From Actinomycetota bacterium (GTDB taxonomy: Bacteria; Actinomycetota; Actinomycetes; S36-B12; UBA5976): a stretch of 52,848 bases of DNA. Location of the stretch: assembly GCA_009923495.1 (NCBI GenBank), contig RFTJ01000008.1:1-52848 (forward strand). The letters run 5' to 3'. Numbering within the stretch: position 1 is the stretch's first letter; the number at the start of each line of letters is the position of its first letter. This document shows positions 35,294 through 44,970 of the stretch, piece by piece. Both the position numbers and the translations under genes were made by a program. The notes under the pieces are model-generated. The model had not been told where the DNA came from, made no database searches, and saw nothing but the letters and a program-made list of their open reading frames with translations.

Positions 35294-36454
35294 CTAGGCC
35301 CCTAAGACGTTTGCGGTTCTGGATATCGCTTGAGAGATTATTTCAGCGCTCGTGCCAAAGTTCAGGCGGATATGACCAGCGCCGGCAGGCCCAAAATCTG
35401 TTCCTTCACTGAAGGCGACTCTGGCCTGCTCGCGAATAAAAGCTGCTGGTGCTTGCTCTCGATAAGCCGAAATATCTATCCAGGCTAAGTAAGTGGCTTG
35501 CGGGATCTGGTACCTCGCCTGCGGCAAGTGCTCGTCTAATAATTGAGCTACGAGCTTTCGATTACTATCAAACAGCGAAAGTGCGCTTTCGAGCCACTGT
35601 GAGCACTGGTTGTACGCGATGATATTTGCCCAAGCACCAAGTAGTGATGCCCGCCAAGAAATATGTTCGGGAAAATGGCTAAAGGCCGCAGCGCGTTGCG
35701 TATCTTGCGTAATGATTTGCGCACATTTCAAGCCGGCAGTATTCCATGCCTTGCTTGCAGAGGTAATTAAGACCCCAGTTCGCCGGGATTGTGCATTAAC
35801 ACTTAGGTACGGAGTGAATGTTTGCCCTGGGTAGATTAGTGGCGCATGTATTTCATCGCTAATAACTAGAACGTTGTGCTCATCCGCCAAATCAGCCAGC
35901 TGTTCTAGCTCACTTCGCGATGGCACATAACCAACTGGATTGTGTGGATTGCACAATATGTAGGCAGTAAGTCCCGAAGTGAATGCGGATTCAATGCCAT
36001 TGAGGTCAAGCCTCCAACCATTGCCAGGTACCTGCTGTAGTGGAATGTCGACAACTTCACAGTTTGCTTCCGAGATCCAGTTTTGAAAATCGTGGTAAAC
36101 CGGCGAGCTAATTCCAACTTTGTCGCCAGCTTCACAAAATTGCCGCATGGTTTCGATGCCAGCTATGGCAACATCAGTGACCAGCCAACATTGGCTAGGG
36201 TCTGATTCCCAGCCCCAGCGTCGCCCCGCAAAAGAGCTAAAGGCCTGCCCAAGCTCTGGGGCAATTGCGCCATATCCCAAGTCAGACTCGGCGATCATTT
36301 TGCTTAGTCCCGCTTGAATCGGTTCAGCAACAGGCAAGTCCATCTCGGCCAACCCCATGGGAAGGACATCCTGCTCGTACATCCGCCACTTGGCGCTTCT
36401 GCGCCTATGTAATTGCGCTAGCGGTTGAACAGGTAGGTTTTCCACGCTTTCCAC
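35294..36454 (-). CDS. MalY/PatB-type PLP-dependent C-S lyase/aminotransferase
   Basis: 386 residues from GTG 36454. The frame stays open to 36610, but that extension would cover the HAIR operator of dnaK and is not family-like, whereas 386 residues fits MalY/PatB enzymes (about 390). Visible are RRSAKWRMYEQDVLPMGLAE (start of the fold), CNPHNPVGYV and VISDEIHAPLI (PLP contacts), the Schiff-base lysine in ITSASKAWNTAGLKCA, and IRLNFGTS (arginine binding the carboxylate). Likely cystathionine beta-lyase or a related methionine/cysteine enzyme. It is divergent from dnaK. Exact start is uncertain because no strong ribosome site is seen. Confidence 0.85.
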   Translation of the reverse strand: MESVENLPVQPLAQLHRRRSAKWRMYEQDVLPMGLAEMDLPVAEPIQAGLSKMIAESDLGYGAIAPELGQAFSSFAGRRWGWESDPSQCWLVTDVAIAGIETMRQFCEAGDKVGISSPVYHDFQNWISEANCEVVDIPLQQVPGNGWRLDLNGIESAFTSGLTAYILCNPHNPVGYVPSRSELEQLADLADEHNVLVISDEIHAPLIYPGQTFTPYLSVNAQSRRTGVLITSASKAWNTAGLKCAQIITQDTQRAAAFSHFPEHISWRASLLGAWANIIAYNQCSQWLESALSLFDSNRKLVAQLLDEHLPQARYQIPQATYLAWIDISAYREQAPAAFIREQARVAFSEGTDFGPAGAGHIRLNFGTSAEIISQAISRTANVLGA

Positions 36455-36590
36455 AGTAGCAATCAGTTTTGACCGTTTGGTGGTCTCGGCAAAAATTTGG
36501 CCAGAATTGCAGACTGCTAAATCCCTTGATTTTGCTAAGGTTTCAGGCCCGGGAATAAAGTAGGCCACCAGATGGGTTATGCTAGATGAA

Positions 36591-36611
36591 CTTGAGCCAA
36601 CCCGACTCAAG
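36591..36611 (+). promoter_or_regulatory. HAIR operator (HspR-binding site) upstream of dnaK
   Basis: CTTGAGC, 7 bases, ACTCAAG, matching the HspR-associated inverted repeat CTTGAGT-N7-ACTCAAG in 13 of 14 arm bases. It lies 78 bases before the dnaK start. The repressor HspR is encoded at the end of the same operon (40055), giving autoregulation. Confidence 0.9.
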
Positions 36612-36688
36612 GTATCTGATAGTCAGCCTCTCAGATGTCATGAACATGGGATAACTTAAGGAAAAGTCCAAACCTGGAGGAAGAAATT

Positions 36689-38503
36689 ATGTCTCGTGCC
36701 GTAGGTATCGATTTAGGAACCACAAACTCAGTAGTCAGTGTTCTAGAAGGTGGCGAAGCTACCGTAATTGCCAACGCAGAAGGATCACGCACCACGCCAA
36801 GTGTCGTGGCTTTTGCTAAAAATGGCGAAGTTCTTGTTGGTGAAGTTGCCAAGCGTCAGGCCGTAACCAATGTTGATAGAACTATCCGTTCCGTCAAACG
36901 ACACATGGGCGACCCAAAATGGTCAATTGAAATTGACGACAAGAAGTACAACGCGCAAGAAATCAGCGCCCGCATTTTGCAAAAGCTCAAGCGCGATGCC
37001 GAAGCATACTTAGGTGAAACAGTTACTGATGCCGTTATCACAGTACCCGCTTACTTCAATGATGCAGAACGTCAGGCGACAAAAGATGCCGGTCAGATTG
37101 CTGGCCTTAACGTATTGCGTATTGTCAACGAGCCAACTGCAGCTGCGCTTGCCTACGGTCTTGACAAAGGTGAACGCGATCAAACTATTTTGGTTTTCGA
37201 TCTCGGTGGTGGAACTTTCGATGTATCACTACTTGAAATTGGCGAAGGAATTGTTGAGGTTAAGGCAACTAGTGGCGACAACAAACTTGGTGGCGATGAT
37301 TGGGATCAAAAGATTGTCGACCACTTAGTGAAAGCCTTCAAGAGTGCAAACGGTGTTGACCTAGCCGCCGACAAAGTCGCATTGCAACGCCTGCGTGAAG
37401 CCGCAGAAAAAGCAAAAATTGAGTTGTCTCAGTCAATGTCAACCAATATTAATCTTCCCTACATCACCGCTTCAGATGCCGGGCCGCTACACCTAGATGA
37501 AACTCTAACTCGCGCCCAGTTCCAGCAAATGACTGCAGATTTACTTGAGCGGACTAAAGCACCGTTCGCTGCTGTAATCAAGGATGCGGGAATCAAAGTA
37601 GGAGACATTGACCATGTTGTGCTAGTTGGTGGCTCAACTCGTATGCCAGCTGTCACTGACTTGGTTAAAGAACTTACAGGTGGCAAAGAGCCAAATAAGG
37701 GTGTAAATCCAGATGAAGTTGTTGCAGTTGGTGCAGCTCTGCAGGCTGGCGTATTGCGCGGCGAAGTTAAAGATGTGCTCTTGCTTGATGTCACACCATT
37801 AACCCTCGGTATTGAAACCAAAGGTGGCGTAATGGCTAAGATGATTGAGCGCAACACCACGATTCCAACAAAGCGATCAGAGAAGTTCACTACTGCTGAA
37901 GATAATCAGCCATCTGTTTTGATTCAGGTATTCCAGGGTGAGCGCGAAATGGCTGCCTACAACAAGAAGCTCGGCACCTTTGAACTAACCGGTCTGCCAC
38001 CAGCACCGCGGGGTGTGCCACAGATTGAAGTAACCTTCGACATTGACGCCAACGGTATTGTGCACGTTTCAGCCAAAGACCTTGGAACTGGAAAAGAGCA
38101 GTCCATGACCATCACTGGTGGATCGGCTCTTTCTAAAGAAGAAATTGATCGCATGATGGCAGATGCTGAGGCACATGCTGCAGAAGATGCTGCGCGTCGT
38201 GAAGAGGCCGAGATCCTTAATCAGGCCGATTCACTCGTATTCACCACTGAGAAGTTCTTGCAGGAAAATGACGAGAAACTTCCTCAGGATGCCAAGTCAA
38301 ACGTCACTGGTCCGCTGGAAGATTTAAAAAAGGCGCTAGAGGCCAAGGACTTTGAAGCAATTAAAGATGGCATCGAAAAAGTTGCTACCGCGAGTCAGGC
38401 ACTTGGGGCGGCACTCTATGAATCACAACAAGCAGACGCCGCTACCTCATCTGACGATGATGTTGTAGATGCTGAGATTATTGATGAAGATCAAAAAGCA
38501 TGA
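36689..38503 (+). CDS. dnaK: Molecular chaperone DnaK (Hsp70)
   Basis: 604 residues; ATG 36689 behind GGAGGA. Phosphate and adenosine motifs are complete: [35 protein letters not shown] and [13 protein letters not shown]. The substrate-binding domain and a helical lid with an acidic tail ([15 protein letters not shown]) follow. ATP-driven folding chaperone in the cytoplasm, working with GrpE and DnaJ encoded next. Its stop overlaps the grpE start by 4 bases. Heat-shock control by HspR through the HAIR site at 36591-36611 is expected. Confidence 0.98.
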   Translation: MSRAVGIDLGTTNSVVSVLEGGEATVIANAEGSRTTPSVVAFAKNGEVLVGEVAKRQAVTNVDRTIRSVKRHMGDPKWSIEIDDKKYNAQEISARILQKLKRDAEAYLGETVTDAVITVPAYFNDAERQATKDAGQIAGLNVLRIVNEPTAAALAYGLDKGERDQTILVFDLGGGTFDVSLLEIGEGIVEVKATSGDNKLGGDDWDQKIVDHLVKAFKSANGVDLAADKVALQRLREAAEKAKIELSQSMSTNINLPYITASDAGPLHLDETLTRAQFQQMTADLLERTKAPFAAVIKDAGIKVGDIDHVVLVGGSTRMPAVTDLVKELTGGKEPNKGVNPDEVVAVGAALQAGVLRGEVKDVLLLDVTPLTLGIETKGGVMAKMIERNTTIPTKRSEKFTTAEDNQPSVLIQVFQGEREMAAYNKKLGTFELTGLPPAPRGVPQIEVTFDIDANGIVHVSAKDLGTGKEQSMTITGGSALSKEEIDRMMADAEAHAAEDAARREEAEILNQADSLVFTTEKFLQENDEKLPQDAKSNVTGPLEDLKKALEAKDFEAIKDGIEKVATASQALGAALYESQQADAATSSDDDVVDAEIIDEDQKA

Positions 38504-39051
38504 GTGAGTCTGAAGAAGGCGTAAAGATAACAGACAAGCGCAAGCTTGATCCGGAAACTGGCGAATTGCGGGTATCGGGTGCGCAGGCACCCGATACCTC
38601 AGCAACAGAGGACTTGGAATCGGGTACTGCAACAATCTCTGACCCGATAGCCGAACTGACTGCGGATTTACAGCGAGTCCAGGCTGAATTTGTAAACTAT
38701 CGCAAGCGAGTGGAGCGCGACCGGCTAATTGAACGCGAAGCGGCAATTGCAAAAGTGCTCACTGAGTTACTGCCAGTTCTTGATGATATTGGTCGAGCAC
38801 GATCGCACGGTGAACTTGAAGGCGGCTTTAAGTCAGTTGGCGAAGCGCTGGAAGCAACGGTGGCGCGCCTGGGCCTTACTTCATTTGGTCAGCCCGGTGA
38901 CGAATTTGATCCCATGCGCCACGAAGCCATTACCCACGAGCACAGTGCTGAGGTAGTCAAGCCGACTTGTGTTTCGGTGTTCCAGCCAGGTTATGAGTTT
39001 GCGGGGCGAATAATTCGCGCAGCAATTGTCAGCGTCGCTGATCCGGAATAA
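38500..39051 (+). CDS. grpE: Nucleotide exchange factor GrpE
   Basis: 183 residues with an acidic disordered N-terminus, a long coiled coil ([19 protein letters not shown]) and the C-terminal beta domain ([14 protein letters not shown], then [18 protein letters not shown]). It releases ADP from DnaK. Its ATG overlaps the dnaK stop (ATGA), a sign of translational coupling. Confidence 0.95.
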   Translation: MSESEEGVKITDKRKLDPETGELRVSGAQAPDTSATEDLESGTATISDPIAELTADLQRVQAEFVNYRKRVERDRLIEREAAIAKVLTELLPVLDDIGRARSHGELEGGFKSVGEALEATVARLGLTSFGQPGDEFDPMRHEAITHEHSAEVVKPTCVSVFQPGYEFAGRIIRAAIVSVADPE

Positions 39052-39098
39052 GCGGATTCGTAAGGCGTTAGAGCGATTGGTCAGCAAGGGAGGTGACT

Positions 39099-40058
39099 AT
39101 GAGTCAGCAGGATTACTGGGAGAAGGACTATTACAAAACATTAGGTGTTGCAAATAGTTCAGACGCGACCGAGATCAAACGCGCTTATCGAAAATTAGCC
39201 AAGGATCTACATCCAGATAAAAATCCGGACAATCCTAAAGCCGAAGAACGCTTCAAAGAAGTATCTAAAGCCTATGAAGTTCTCAGTGATGAGAAGTCTC
39301 GAGCTGAATATGATGAAGTTCGTGCGATGGTGGCAAGTGGTCGTCGCCCAAGTGATTTTGGCGGTCCTGGCGGATTTACTCAAGGAAACGTAAATCTAGA
39401 AGATCTACTGAACAGCGGTGGCGGATTTGGCGGACTTGGTGATATTTTCGGCGGACTATTTGGTGGTGGTCGTGGGCCACAAAAAGGTGCAGATCTAGAA
39501 ACCCAAACCACACTGACCTTTCTTGATGCCATGCGCGGTGCGACGGTAACTCTGCGCACGAGCACGGGTACGACAACTGCGCGTATTCCAGCTGGAGTAA
39601 CTGATGGAGCCCGCATTCGGCTGAAAGGAAAAGGCGCTCAAGGACAGCCTGGTGCGCTAAACGGCGACCTCTACGTTTCAATTAAAGTGCAAAAACATCC
39701 AGTATTTGGGTACGAGGGCAAAGCATTAACCATAACCGTGCCAATCACAATTACAGAGGCAACATTAGGCGGTCAGGTCAAGGTGCCAACTCTAGATGGC
39801 ACAACAGTGACCTTGAAAGTAGCACCAGGCACCAAATCTGGAACAAAAGTGCGAGCCCGTGGAAAAGGTGTTACTCGCACAGATGGAAAGGCTAGTGATC
39901 TGCTAGTCACATTAGAAATCGTGGCTCCTGCTGAGCTCTCCGATCAAGCCAAAACTGCACTCGAGGCATTTGCCTTGGCTACAAGCGAGTTCGACCCTCG
40001 CGCCGCGTTAATGCAGCAGGCTGGCCTAAAAGACGAGTCGAGATCGAGCGCATCATGA
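39099..40058 (+). CDS. dnaJ: DnaJ co-chaperone without cysteine zinc finger
   Basis: 319 residues; ATG 39099 fits GGGAGGTG better than GTG 39093. The J domain (residues ~8-75) carries the essential HPD in [12 protein letters not shown]-rich stretch follows (about 92-130). The usual four CxxCxGxG zinc repeats are absent: the text runs from [17 protein letters not shown] straight into the C-terminal substrate-binding domains ([14 protein letters not shown]). This is the CbpA/type II layout, found in the dnaK operon position where actinobacteria commonly have a zinc-finger DnaJ. It stimulates DnaK ATPase. Its stop overlaps the hspR start (ATGA). Confidence 0.92.
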   Translation: MSQQDYWEKDYYKTLGVANSSDATEIKRAYRKLAKDLHPDKNPDNPKAEERFKEVSKAYEVLSDEKSRAEYDEVRAMVASGRRPSDFGGPGGFTQGNVNLEDLLNSGGGFGGLGDIFGGLFGGGRGPQKGADLETQTTLTFLDAMRGATVTLRTSTGTTTARIPAGVTDGARIRLKGKGAQGQPGALNGDLYVSIKVQKHPVFGYEGKALTITVPITITEATLGGQVKVPTLDGTTVTLKVAPGTKSGTKVRARGKGVTRTDGKASDLLVTLEIVAPAELSDQAKTALEAFALATSEFDPRAALMQQAGLKDESRSSAS

Positions 40059-40399
40059 GCGAACATGAAATCGGTCAAGATGTGCCAGCTTTTGGCATTA
40101 CAGTAGCTGCGCAACTTGCTGGTCTACACCCGCAAACTTTGCGCCAATATGATCGGCTTGGTCTGGTGTCGCCAGATAGAACAGTTGGCCGCAATCGACT
40201 CTACTCGGCTAACGACATCCTTCGCTTACGAGAAGTAGCACGGCTATCAGCAGCTGGGGTCACTCTGGCCGGCATCATTCGCATTATGGAATTAGAACAT
40301 CAATTAGAGGCGGCCGTGCGTGAGATAACTGCACTGCGGGAACAAATCGGACCCTCTACAGCTCTTGTAGTCTGGCGCCCCGCGCGCCGACAGCTATAG
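40055..40399 (+). CDS. hspR: Heat-shock repressor HspR (MerR family)
   Basis: 114 residues. The MerR-type helix-turn-helix is visible ([20 protein letters not shown], then [18 protein letters not shown]), followed by a short coiled coil and the conserved C-terminus [12 protein letters not shown]. It binds HAIR sites and represses the dnaK operon, often with DnaK as co-repressor. Being last in the operon that carries the HAIR site makes a feedback loop. Confidence 0.95.
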   Translation: MSEHEIGQDVPAFGITVAAQLAGLHPQTLRQYDRLGLVSPDRTVGRNRLYSANDILRLREVARLSAAGVTLAGIIRIMELEHQLEAAVREITALREQIGPSTALVVWRPARRQL

Positions 40400-40438
40400 T
40401 CGAATTGCCAGGTGCATTCACACTGGCAAGATAGTGAT

Positions 40439-41227
40439 ATGACTCAAACATTTGTCGGCAAAACCGCATTGGTAACCGGCGCAACTTCCGGAATTGGCAG
40501 AGCCTTCGCAGAGGTTTTAGCTCATCGGGGCATGGACTTGGTTGTCAGTGGTCGAGACAGTTCGCGCCTGGCTCAGATCGCAGAAGATTTGCACGAAGAT
40601 GCTGGATCAAATGTAGAGATTCTTGTTGCAGACCTTTCTGACCGCGCTCAAGTGGATCTGGTGGCCAACCGCGCCGCCCTTGAAGATATCGCGTTGGTTG
40701 TAAATAACGCGGGTTATGGCCTTGCCACACCTTTCGTCGGCGGTGATTTAGCCAGCGAACAGGCGCTACTCGATGTCCTGGTAACTGCGGTGATGCGAAT
40801 TTCACATGCGGCACTTCCTGGTTTAGTTGAGCGAGATTTTGGTGGCATCATAAATGTCAGTTCGGTCGCTGGGTGGTTATCGAGTGGAACTTACAGCGCA
40901 GCGAAGTCTTATGTCACAACATTTAGCGAATCACTAGCTATGCAACTGCGCGAGAGCAACGCACATGTTATGGCGCTTTGTCCAGGGTTCACACGAACTG
41001 AATTTCAGCAGCGTGCCGGTATGAACACCGAAACTATTCCAGAAATCCTTTGGCTTGATCCGCACGAAGTTGTGCAGGAGGCGCTGCTAGATTTTGCCGC
41101 GGCTAAGGCGGTAAGCGTCCCTAGCGTTCAATACAAAACACTCGGTATCGCAGCGCAGTATTTGCCTCGACCATTAGTTCGCATATTTTCGACCTTAGAA
41201 CGTAACTACCGAAATTTACCTCGATAG
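40439..41227 (+). CDS. Short-chain dehydrogenase/reductase (SDR)
   Basis: 262 residues from ATG 40439; an in-frame extension to 40412 is less likely. The NAD(P)-binding motif TALVTGATSGIGRAFAE, NNAGYGLATPF, the catalytic serine in INVSSVAGWL and YSAAKSYVTTFSES (Tyr and Lys) are all present. This is a classical SDR, similar to short-chain reductases acting on lipids or ketones. The substrate is unknown. It follows hspR by 39 bases but is probably independent of heat shock. Confidence 0.9.
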   Translation: MTQTFVGKTALVTGATSGIGRAFAEVLAHRGMDLVVSGRDSSRLAQIAEDLHEDAGSNVEILVADLSDRAQVDLVANRAALEDIALVVNNAGYGLATPFVGGDLASEQALLDVLVTAVMRISHAALPGLVERDFGGIINVSSVAGWLSSGTYSAAKSYVTTFSESLAMQLRESNAHVMALCPGFTRTEFQQRAGMNTETIPEILWLDPHEVVQEALLDFAAAKAVSVPSVQYKTLGIAAQYLPRPLVRIFSTLERNYRNLPR

Positions 41228-41254
41228 GCCGGTCTTGCTCATTTGCGCTGGCAC

Positions 41255-41677
41255 TTAGTGCAAGATTTGAGCCAGCTGTTCACGAGTAACTTCCCAACCA
41301 CGCAGCTTTGCTTGGCGGGCAGCATCAAGGGCAAATTCTGGCGCTACTTCAGTAAGCACAATTGTTACGGGGGCATCTGGCCAGTCGCCATAATCGCCAC
41401 CAATACTTGGCATAACTGGATCAATGAGAATGTATCCGACTGCTGGACTACGAAGAGCTTTGCGACTGAAGCCAAGGGCTGGTGCGTACTGACTTGTTTG
41501 ACCTGAAAACACCAGAATTAATGAATCTGCAGTCCCCGCAAGCTGTGCTGCAACATGCGTTATCCACCGAGCGCCAGCAGGGGGAGGACTTATCACATAC
41601 GGAGCGATCTGAAGATTTATGTTTTTGGCATGTGGATTTATGTCGGTATCGGTCGGACAGAATGCCACGGTTGCCAT
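41255..41677 (-). CDS. Hypothetical protein, possibly with an incomplete N-terminus
   Basis: 140 residues from ATG 41677 with no ribosome-binding site. The same frame stays open upstream to about 41770 and reads as protein (LENVELCGGDYESALKAW), but has no ATG, GTG or TTG. A strong GGAGGTGATTATG at about 41710 starts a 23-codon ORF in another frame. Segments such as AGTADSLILVFSGQTSQYA and YILIDPVMPSIGGDYGDWPD look like an alpha/beta protein. I recognise no family. Either a start is hidden or the 5' end has been lost. Confidence 0.5.
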   Translation of the reverse strand: MATVAFCPTDTDINPHAKNINLQIAPYVISPPPAGARWITHVAAQLAGTADSLILVFSGQTSQYAPALGFSRKALRSPAVGYILIDPVMPSIGGDYGDWPDAPVTIVLTEVAPEFALDAARQAKLRGWEVTREQLAQILH

Positions 41678-41776
41678 AGGACTACTGTGCCATGCTTTGA
41701 GAGCCGACTCATAATCACCTCCGCAAAGCTCAACATTTTCTAAGCTAGAACTCGTCCGGAAGTTAGACTTCTAAAT

Positions 41777-42541
41777 ATGACAACAAATCAAAGCGCTCTT
41801 TCAAAACTTCGTAGATTCAATTTCATCGCTGGTATTTTTCACCTCCTTCAATTAGTGGCTGTGCTGTACCTGGCAAATGATTTTTCCTTGCCGGTAACCG
41901 CTCGATACATGTCTGGACCCCCAGGAACTACCTACGCTGACCCAGTTACTTTGTTCGACACCAGAGTCGGTTTGGCGGTGGCGGCATTCTTGGCTCTTTC
42001 AGCACTGGCTCACTTTATTGTCATTAGTCCAAAATTCTTCCCTCGTTACAGTGCTGGCTTAATTGCCAATCACAACAATTTCCGCTGGGTCGAATATTCA
42101 ATTAGTTCATCAGTGATGATTGTGTTAATTGCTCAAGTTTGTGGAATAAGCGAAGTTACTGCGCTACTTTCAATCTTCGGTGTCAATGCTGCGATGATTT
42201 TGTTTGGCTGGCTGCAAGAGAAGTATGAGCAGCCAAAATCAGGCGGTTGGTTACCATTCATCTTTGGTTCAATTGCCGGAGCGGTTCCCTGGTTGGCGAT
42301 TGCAATTTACGTGGTTGCACCAGGGGCAGAATTTGCGAGTAAGCCACCGGCTTTCGTCTATGCAATCGTTGCAACACTGTTTATTTTCTTCAATATTTTT
42401 GCAGTGGTTCAGGTTTTGCAATATCGCGGAAACGGCCGTTGGGCTGATTATCTGGCGGGTGAGCGCACCTACGTGGTCCTGAGTTTGGTCGCAAAATCAG
42501 CCTTGGCTTGGCAGATTTTTGCCGGCACTCTCATTTCTTGA
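41777..42541 (+). CDS. Heliorhodopsin
   Basis: 254 residues, seven membrane helices, no signal peptide. Signature blocks match heliorhodopsin: FRWVEYSISSSVMIVLIAQ (counterion-type E106 in helix 3), FGVNAAMILFGWLQEKYEQP, and helix 7 VLSLVAKSALAWQIFAGTL with retinal Schiff-base lysine K240 and S236. Histidines H22 and H79 are at the positions noted in characterised members. The family has a long photocycle, inverted topology (N-terminus inside) and no established ion pumping in most members. No Shine-Dalgarno precedes ATG 41777, so a leaderless transcript is possible. No retinal-synthesis gene is adjacent. Function in this cell is unknown. Confidence 0.95.
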   Translation: MTTNQSALSKLRRFNFIAGIFHLLQLVAVLYLANDFSLPVTARYMSGPPGTTYADPVTLFDTRVGLAVAAFLALSALAHFIVISPKFFPRYSAGLIANHNNFRWVEYSISSSVMIVLIAQVCGISEVTALLSIFGVNAAMILFGWLQEKYEQPKSGGWLPFIFGSIAGAVPWLAIAIYVVAPGAEFASKPPAFVYAIVATLFIFFNIFAVVQVLQYRGNGRWADYLAGERTYVVLSLVAKSALAWQIFAGTLIS

Positions 42542-42600
42542 TAACTAAATTTTCTTACCTCGAGTGCACAGAAACTTTTCGACATGAATAGGGTTTAGGT

Positions 42601-43134
42601 ATGTCAGATCGCGATGAACTCCGCCAGCAAATTTTGGACAAAGCGGTAGTGCACGGCAAAGTAATTTTGTCTAGTGGCAAAGAAGCTGAATATTATGTGG
42701 ATTTGCGACGAGTCACTCTAGATTCGGTGGCAGCTCCACTCGTGGGCAAAGTGATGCTGGAGCTTTTGGCAGACGTTGAATTTGATGCAGTAGGTGGCCT
42801 AACTTTAGGTGCAGACCCAGTGGCAACTGCCATGCTTCATGCAGCGGCAAACCTAGGACGCTCCCTTGATGCCTTTGTGGTCCGCAAAGCCGAGAAGGCT
42901 CACGGTTTACAGCGCAGAATTGAAGGGCCAGATGTAGCCGGCCGAAATGTAGTAGCAGTTGAAGACACCAGTACTACTGGTGGATCAGTGATGACAGCGG
43001 TAGAGGCACTTCGTGAAGCTGGTGCCAATGTTGTGGCGGTAGCGGTAATTGTTGAACGCGGAGCTGCCCCGATGATTGAGGCTGCAGGACTGCCTTACTT
43101 TGCAGCCTTCCAACTTTCAGACCTTGGCCTTTAA
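42601..43134 (+). CDS. pyrE: Orotate phosphoribosyltransferase
   Basis: 177 residues. Conserved are KVILSSGKEAEYYVDLRR, the loop FVVRKAEKAHGLQRRIEG, and the PRPP-binding motif VVAVEDTSTTGGSVMTAVEA. It makes orotidine monophosphate from orotate and PRPP in pyrimidine synthesis. Its stop overlaps by 4 bases the convergent DedA gene on the other strand. Confidence 0.95.
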   Translation: MSDRDELRQQILDKAVVHGKVILSSGKEAEYYVDLRRVTLDSVAAPLVGKVMLELLADVEFDAVGGLTLGADPVATAMLHAAANLGRSLDAFVVRKAEKAHGLQRRIEGPDVAGRNVVAVEDTSTTGGSVMTAVEALREAGANVVAVAVIVERGAAPMIEAAGLPYFAAFQLSDLGL

Positions 43135-43775
43135 TTAGCTTTTTTTGCGTTTCTTATTTCTAAAATAATCGGAACCACACTTATCGCCACAACAATTAGT
43201 GTGAATATTTCAATGTGGTCGTGAATGATTTTTATCGTGCCTAAGAAGTAGCCAAGTAGGGTCATTGAGAATACCCAAAGCACGCCACCTAATCCGCTGT
43301 AGATGGCGAACTTGCGAAAATCCATTTTGGCAATTCCTGCCGTGAGCGTAATCAAGGTCCGCACAATGGGTGTAAAGCGAGCTAAGACAATCGATCTCGC
43401 GCCGTATTGGGCAAAAAATTTGCTGGTTTTTTCAACGTATTCCTGCTTGAAGATCCGCGAGTCTGGTCGCCGAAATAATGCCGGCCCAACACTTCCGCCA
43501 AACCAATAGCCAACAAGATTGCCCAAGATGGCAGAAACTGTCATTAGGACTAGTGCTAAGACCAGATTTACTTTAATCACTTCTGTTGCAATAAATAGGC
43601 CTGTGATGAAAAGTAGCGAGTCACCTGGCAATACCAGTCCAACCAAAAGCCCACATTCAATGAAAAGGATGGCCAATACGAGGGCAAAGGCATATGGGCC
43701 AGCAGATTTCAAAAGGCCATCAGGGCTGAGGATTCCAGCTGGGGTTAGCAGTGTGGCAAGAGTACTCTGAATCAC
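43131..43775 (-). CDS. DedA family membrane protein
   Basis: 214 residues from GTG 43775, chosen because AAGGTGG lies 5 bases upstream; an extension to 43841 looks non-family. Typical DedA/VTT features are present: FIECGLLVGLVLPGDSLLF, NLVGYWFGG, and ARFTPIVRTLITLTAGIAKMDFRKF. DedA proteins are polytopic lipid-transport (flippase-like) proteins needed for membrane homeostasis. Divergent from the aldolase gene at 43862. Confidence 0.92.
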   Translation of the reverse strand: MIQSTLATLLTPAGILSPDGLLKSAGPYAFALVLAILFIECGLLVGLVLPGDSLLFITGLFIATEVIKVNLVLALVLMTVSAILGNLVGYWFGGSVGPALFRRPDSRIFKQEYVEKTSKFFAQYGARSIVLARFTPIVRTLITLTAGIAKMDFRKFAIYSGLGGVLWVFSMTLLGYFLGTIKIIHDHIEIFTLIVVAISVVPIILEIRNAKKAN

Positions 43776-43861
43776 ATTTCCCACCTTATCCGTGACACAA
43801 TAGGTATTGGGCAAAGGTGCCCAGTTCCCTCCAACCGCCACTCTTTGAGGAGTCTTAACGC

Positions 43862-44887
43862 ATGCCTATTGCATCACCCGAGGTTTACAACGAAATGCTC
43901 GATCGCGCTAAAGCTGGCGCTTTCGCATATCCCGCAATTAACTGCACTTCATCCCAGTCCATCGTCGCTGCCATTCGTGGTTTTGCCGAGGCCGAATCTG
44001 ACGGCATCGTACAGGTCTCCTGGGGTGGCGCTGAATTTGCATCTGGACAGCTTGTTAAGGACATGGTTGCCGGAGCAAGTGCCCTTGCCGAATTCGCACA
44101 CTCTATTGCGAAGCACTACAACGTGAACATCGCACTTCATACAGACCATTGCCCAGCCGAGAAGTTAGACGGTTTTATGCGCCCGCTAGTTGCACTTTCA
44201 GCTGACCGAGTTGCCAAAGGCCTTGAGCCACTATTCCAGTCGCACATGTGGGATGGTTCAGCAGTAAGTCTTGAAGAGAACCTTGATATCGCTGACGAGA
44301 TGCTAGATAAGTGCTCTGCTGCTAAGACGGTTTTAGAAATTGAAATCGGTGTCGTTGGTGGTGAGGAAGATGGCATTGAAGCAAAACATGATGCCAAGCT
44401 ATTTTCAACTCCGGAAGATGCTCTAGCTATGGTGGACAAGCTTGGCCTTGGCGAGCGTGGCCGCTATCTAGTTGCTGCAACTTTCGGCAACGTACATGGC
44501 GTCTACAAGCCTGGAAATGTGGTACTAACTCCTTCGATTTTGAAGGATTTGCAGGATGCAGTTTCGGCCAAGCACCCGGGCAATGACAAGCCACTCGATT
44601 TAGTTTTCCATGGTGGCTCAGGTTCCTTGCTTTCGGAAATCCGAGAGTCTCTTGATTATGGTGTAATCAAGATGAACATTGACACTGATACTCAGTACGC
44701 ATTTACCCGACCAATTGTTGATCACATCTTCAAGAACTATGACGGCGTCTTGAAGGTGGATGGCGAAGTGGGCAATAAGAAGGCTTACGACCCACGTGCC
44801 TATGGCAAACTAGCCGAAGCTGGCATGGCTGCTCGCGTTGTGCTTGCATGTGAAGACCTACGCTCGACTGGCACGCGCATCAAATAG
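43862..44887 (+). CDS. fba: Fructose-bisphosphate aldolase, class II
   Basis: 341 residues. Zinc-binding and catalytic motifs: ALHTDHCPAEKLDGF, VLEIEIGVVGGEEDG, LVAATFGNVHGVYKPG, DLVFHGGSGS and KMNIDTDTQYAFTRP. Central glycolytic and gluconeogenic enzyme. ATG 43862 follows GAGGAG. A terminator follows the gene. Confidence 0.96.
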   Translation: MPIASPEVYNEMLDRAKAGAFAYPAINCTSSQSIVAAIRGFAEAESDGIVQVSWGGAEFASGQLVKDMVAGASALAEFAHSIAKHYNVNIALHTDHCPAEKLDGFMRPLVALSADRVAKGLEPLFQSHMWDGSAVSLEENLDIADEMLDKCSAAKTVLEIEIGVVGGEEDGIEAKHDAKLFSTPEDALAMVDKLGLGERGRYLVAATFGNVHGVYKPGNVVLTPSILKDLQDAVSAKHPGNDKPLDLVFHGGSGSLLSEIRESLDYGVIKMNIDTDTQYAFTRPIVDHIFKNYDGVLKVDGEVGNKKAYDPRAYGKLAEAGMAARVVLACEDLRSTGTRIK

Positions 44888-44899
44888 TTTAAAAATCTT

Positions 44900-44935
44900 T
44901 TGCGCCAGCATCTACCTAGGTAGCTGCTGGCGCAA
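44900..44935 (+). terminator. Rho-independent terminator after fba
   Basis: An 11-bp stem TTGCGCCAGCA/TGCTGGCGCAA (44900-44910 with 44925-44935) extended inward by CTACC/GGTAG, followed by TTCATTTT. It lies 12 bases after the stop. Confidence 0.88.
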
Positions 44936-44970
44936 TTCATTTTGGGTAGAAAGAAGATAGACTTAAAAGC

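Noticed and set aside
41243-41743. Three small plus-strand ORFs opposite the hypothetical gene
   Set aside because: Low-complexity, Cys/Trp-rich translations typical of antisense shadows; the minus strand reads more like protein.
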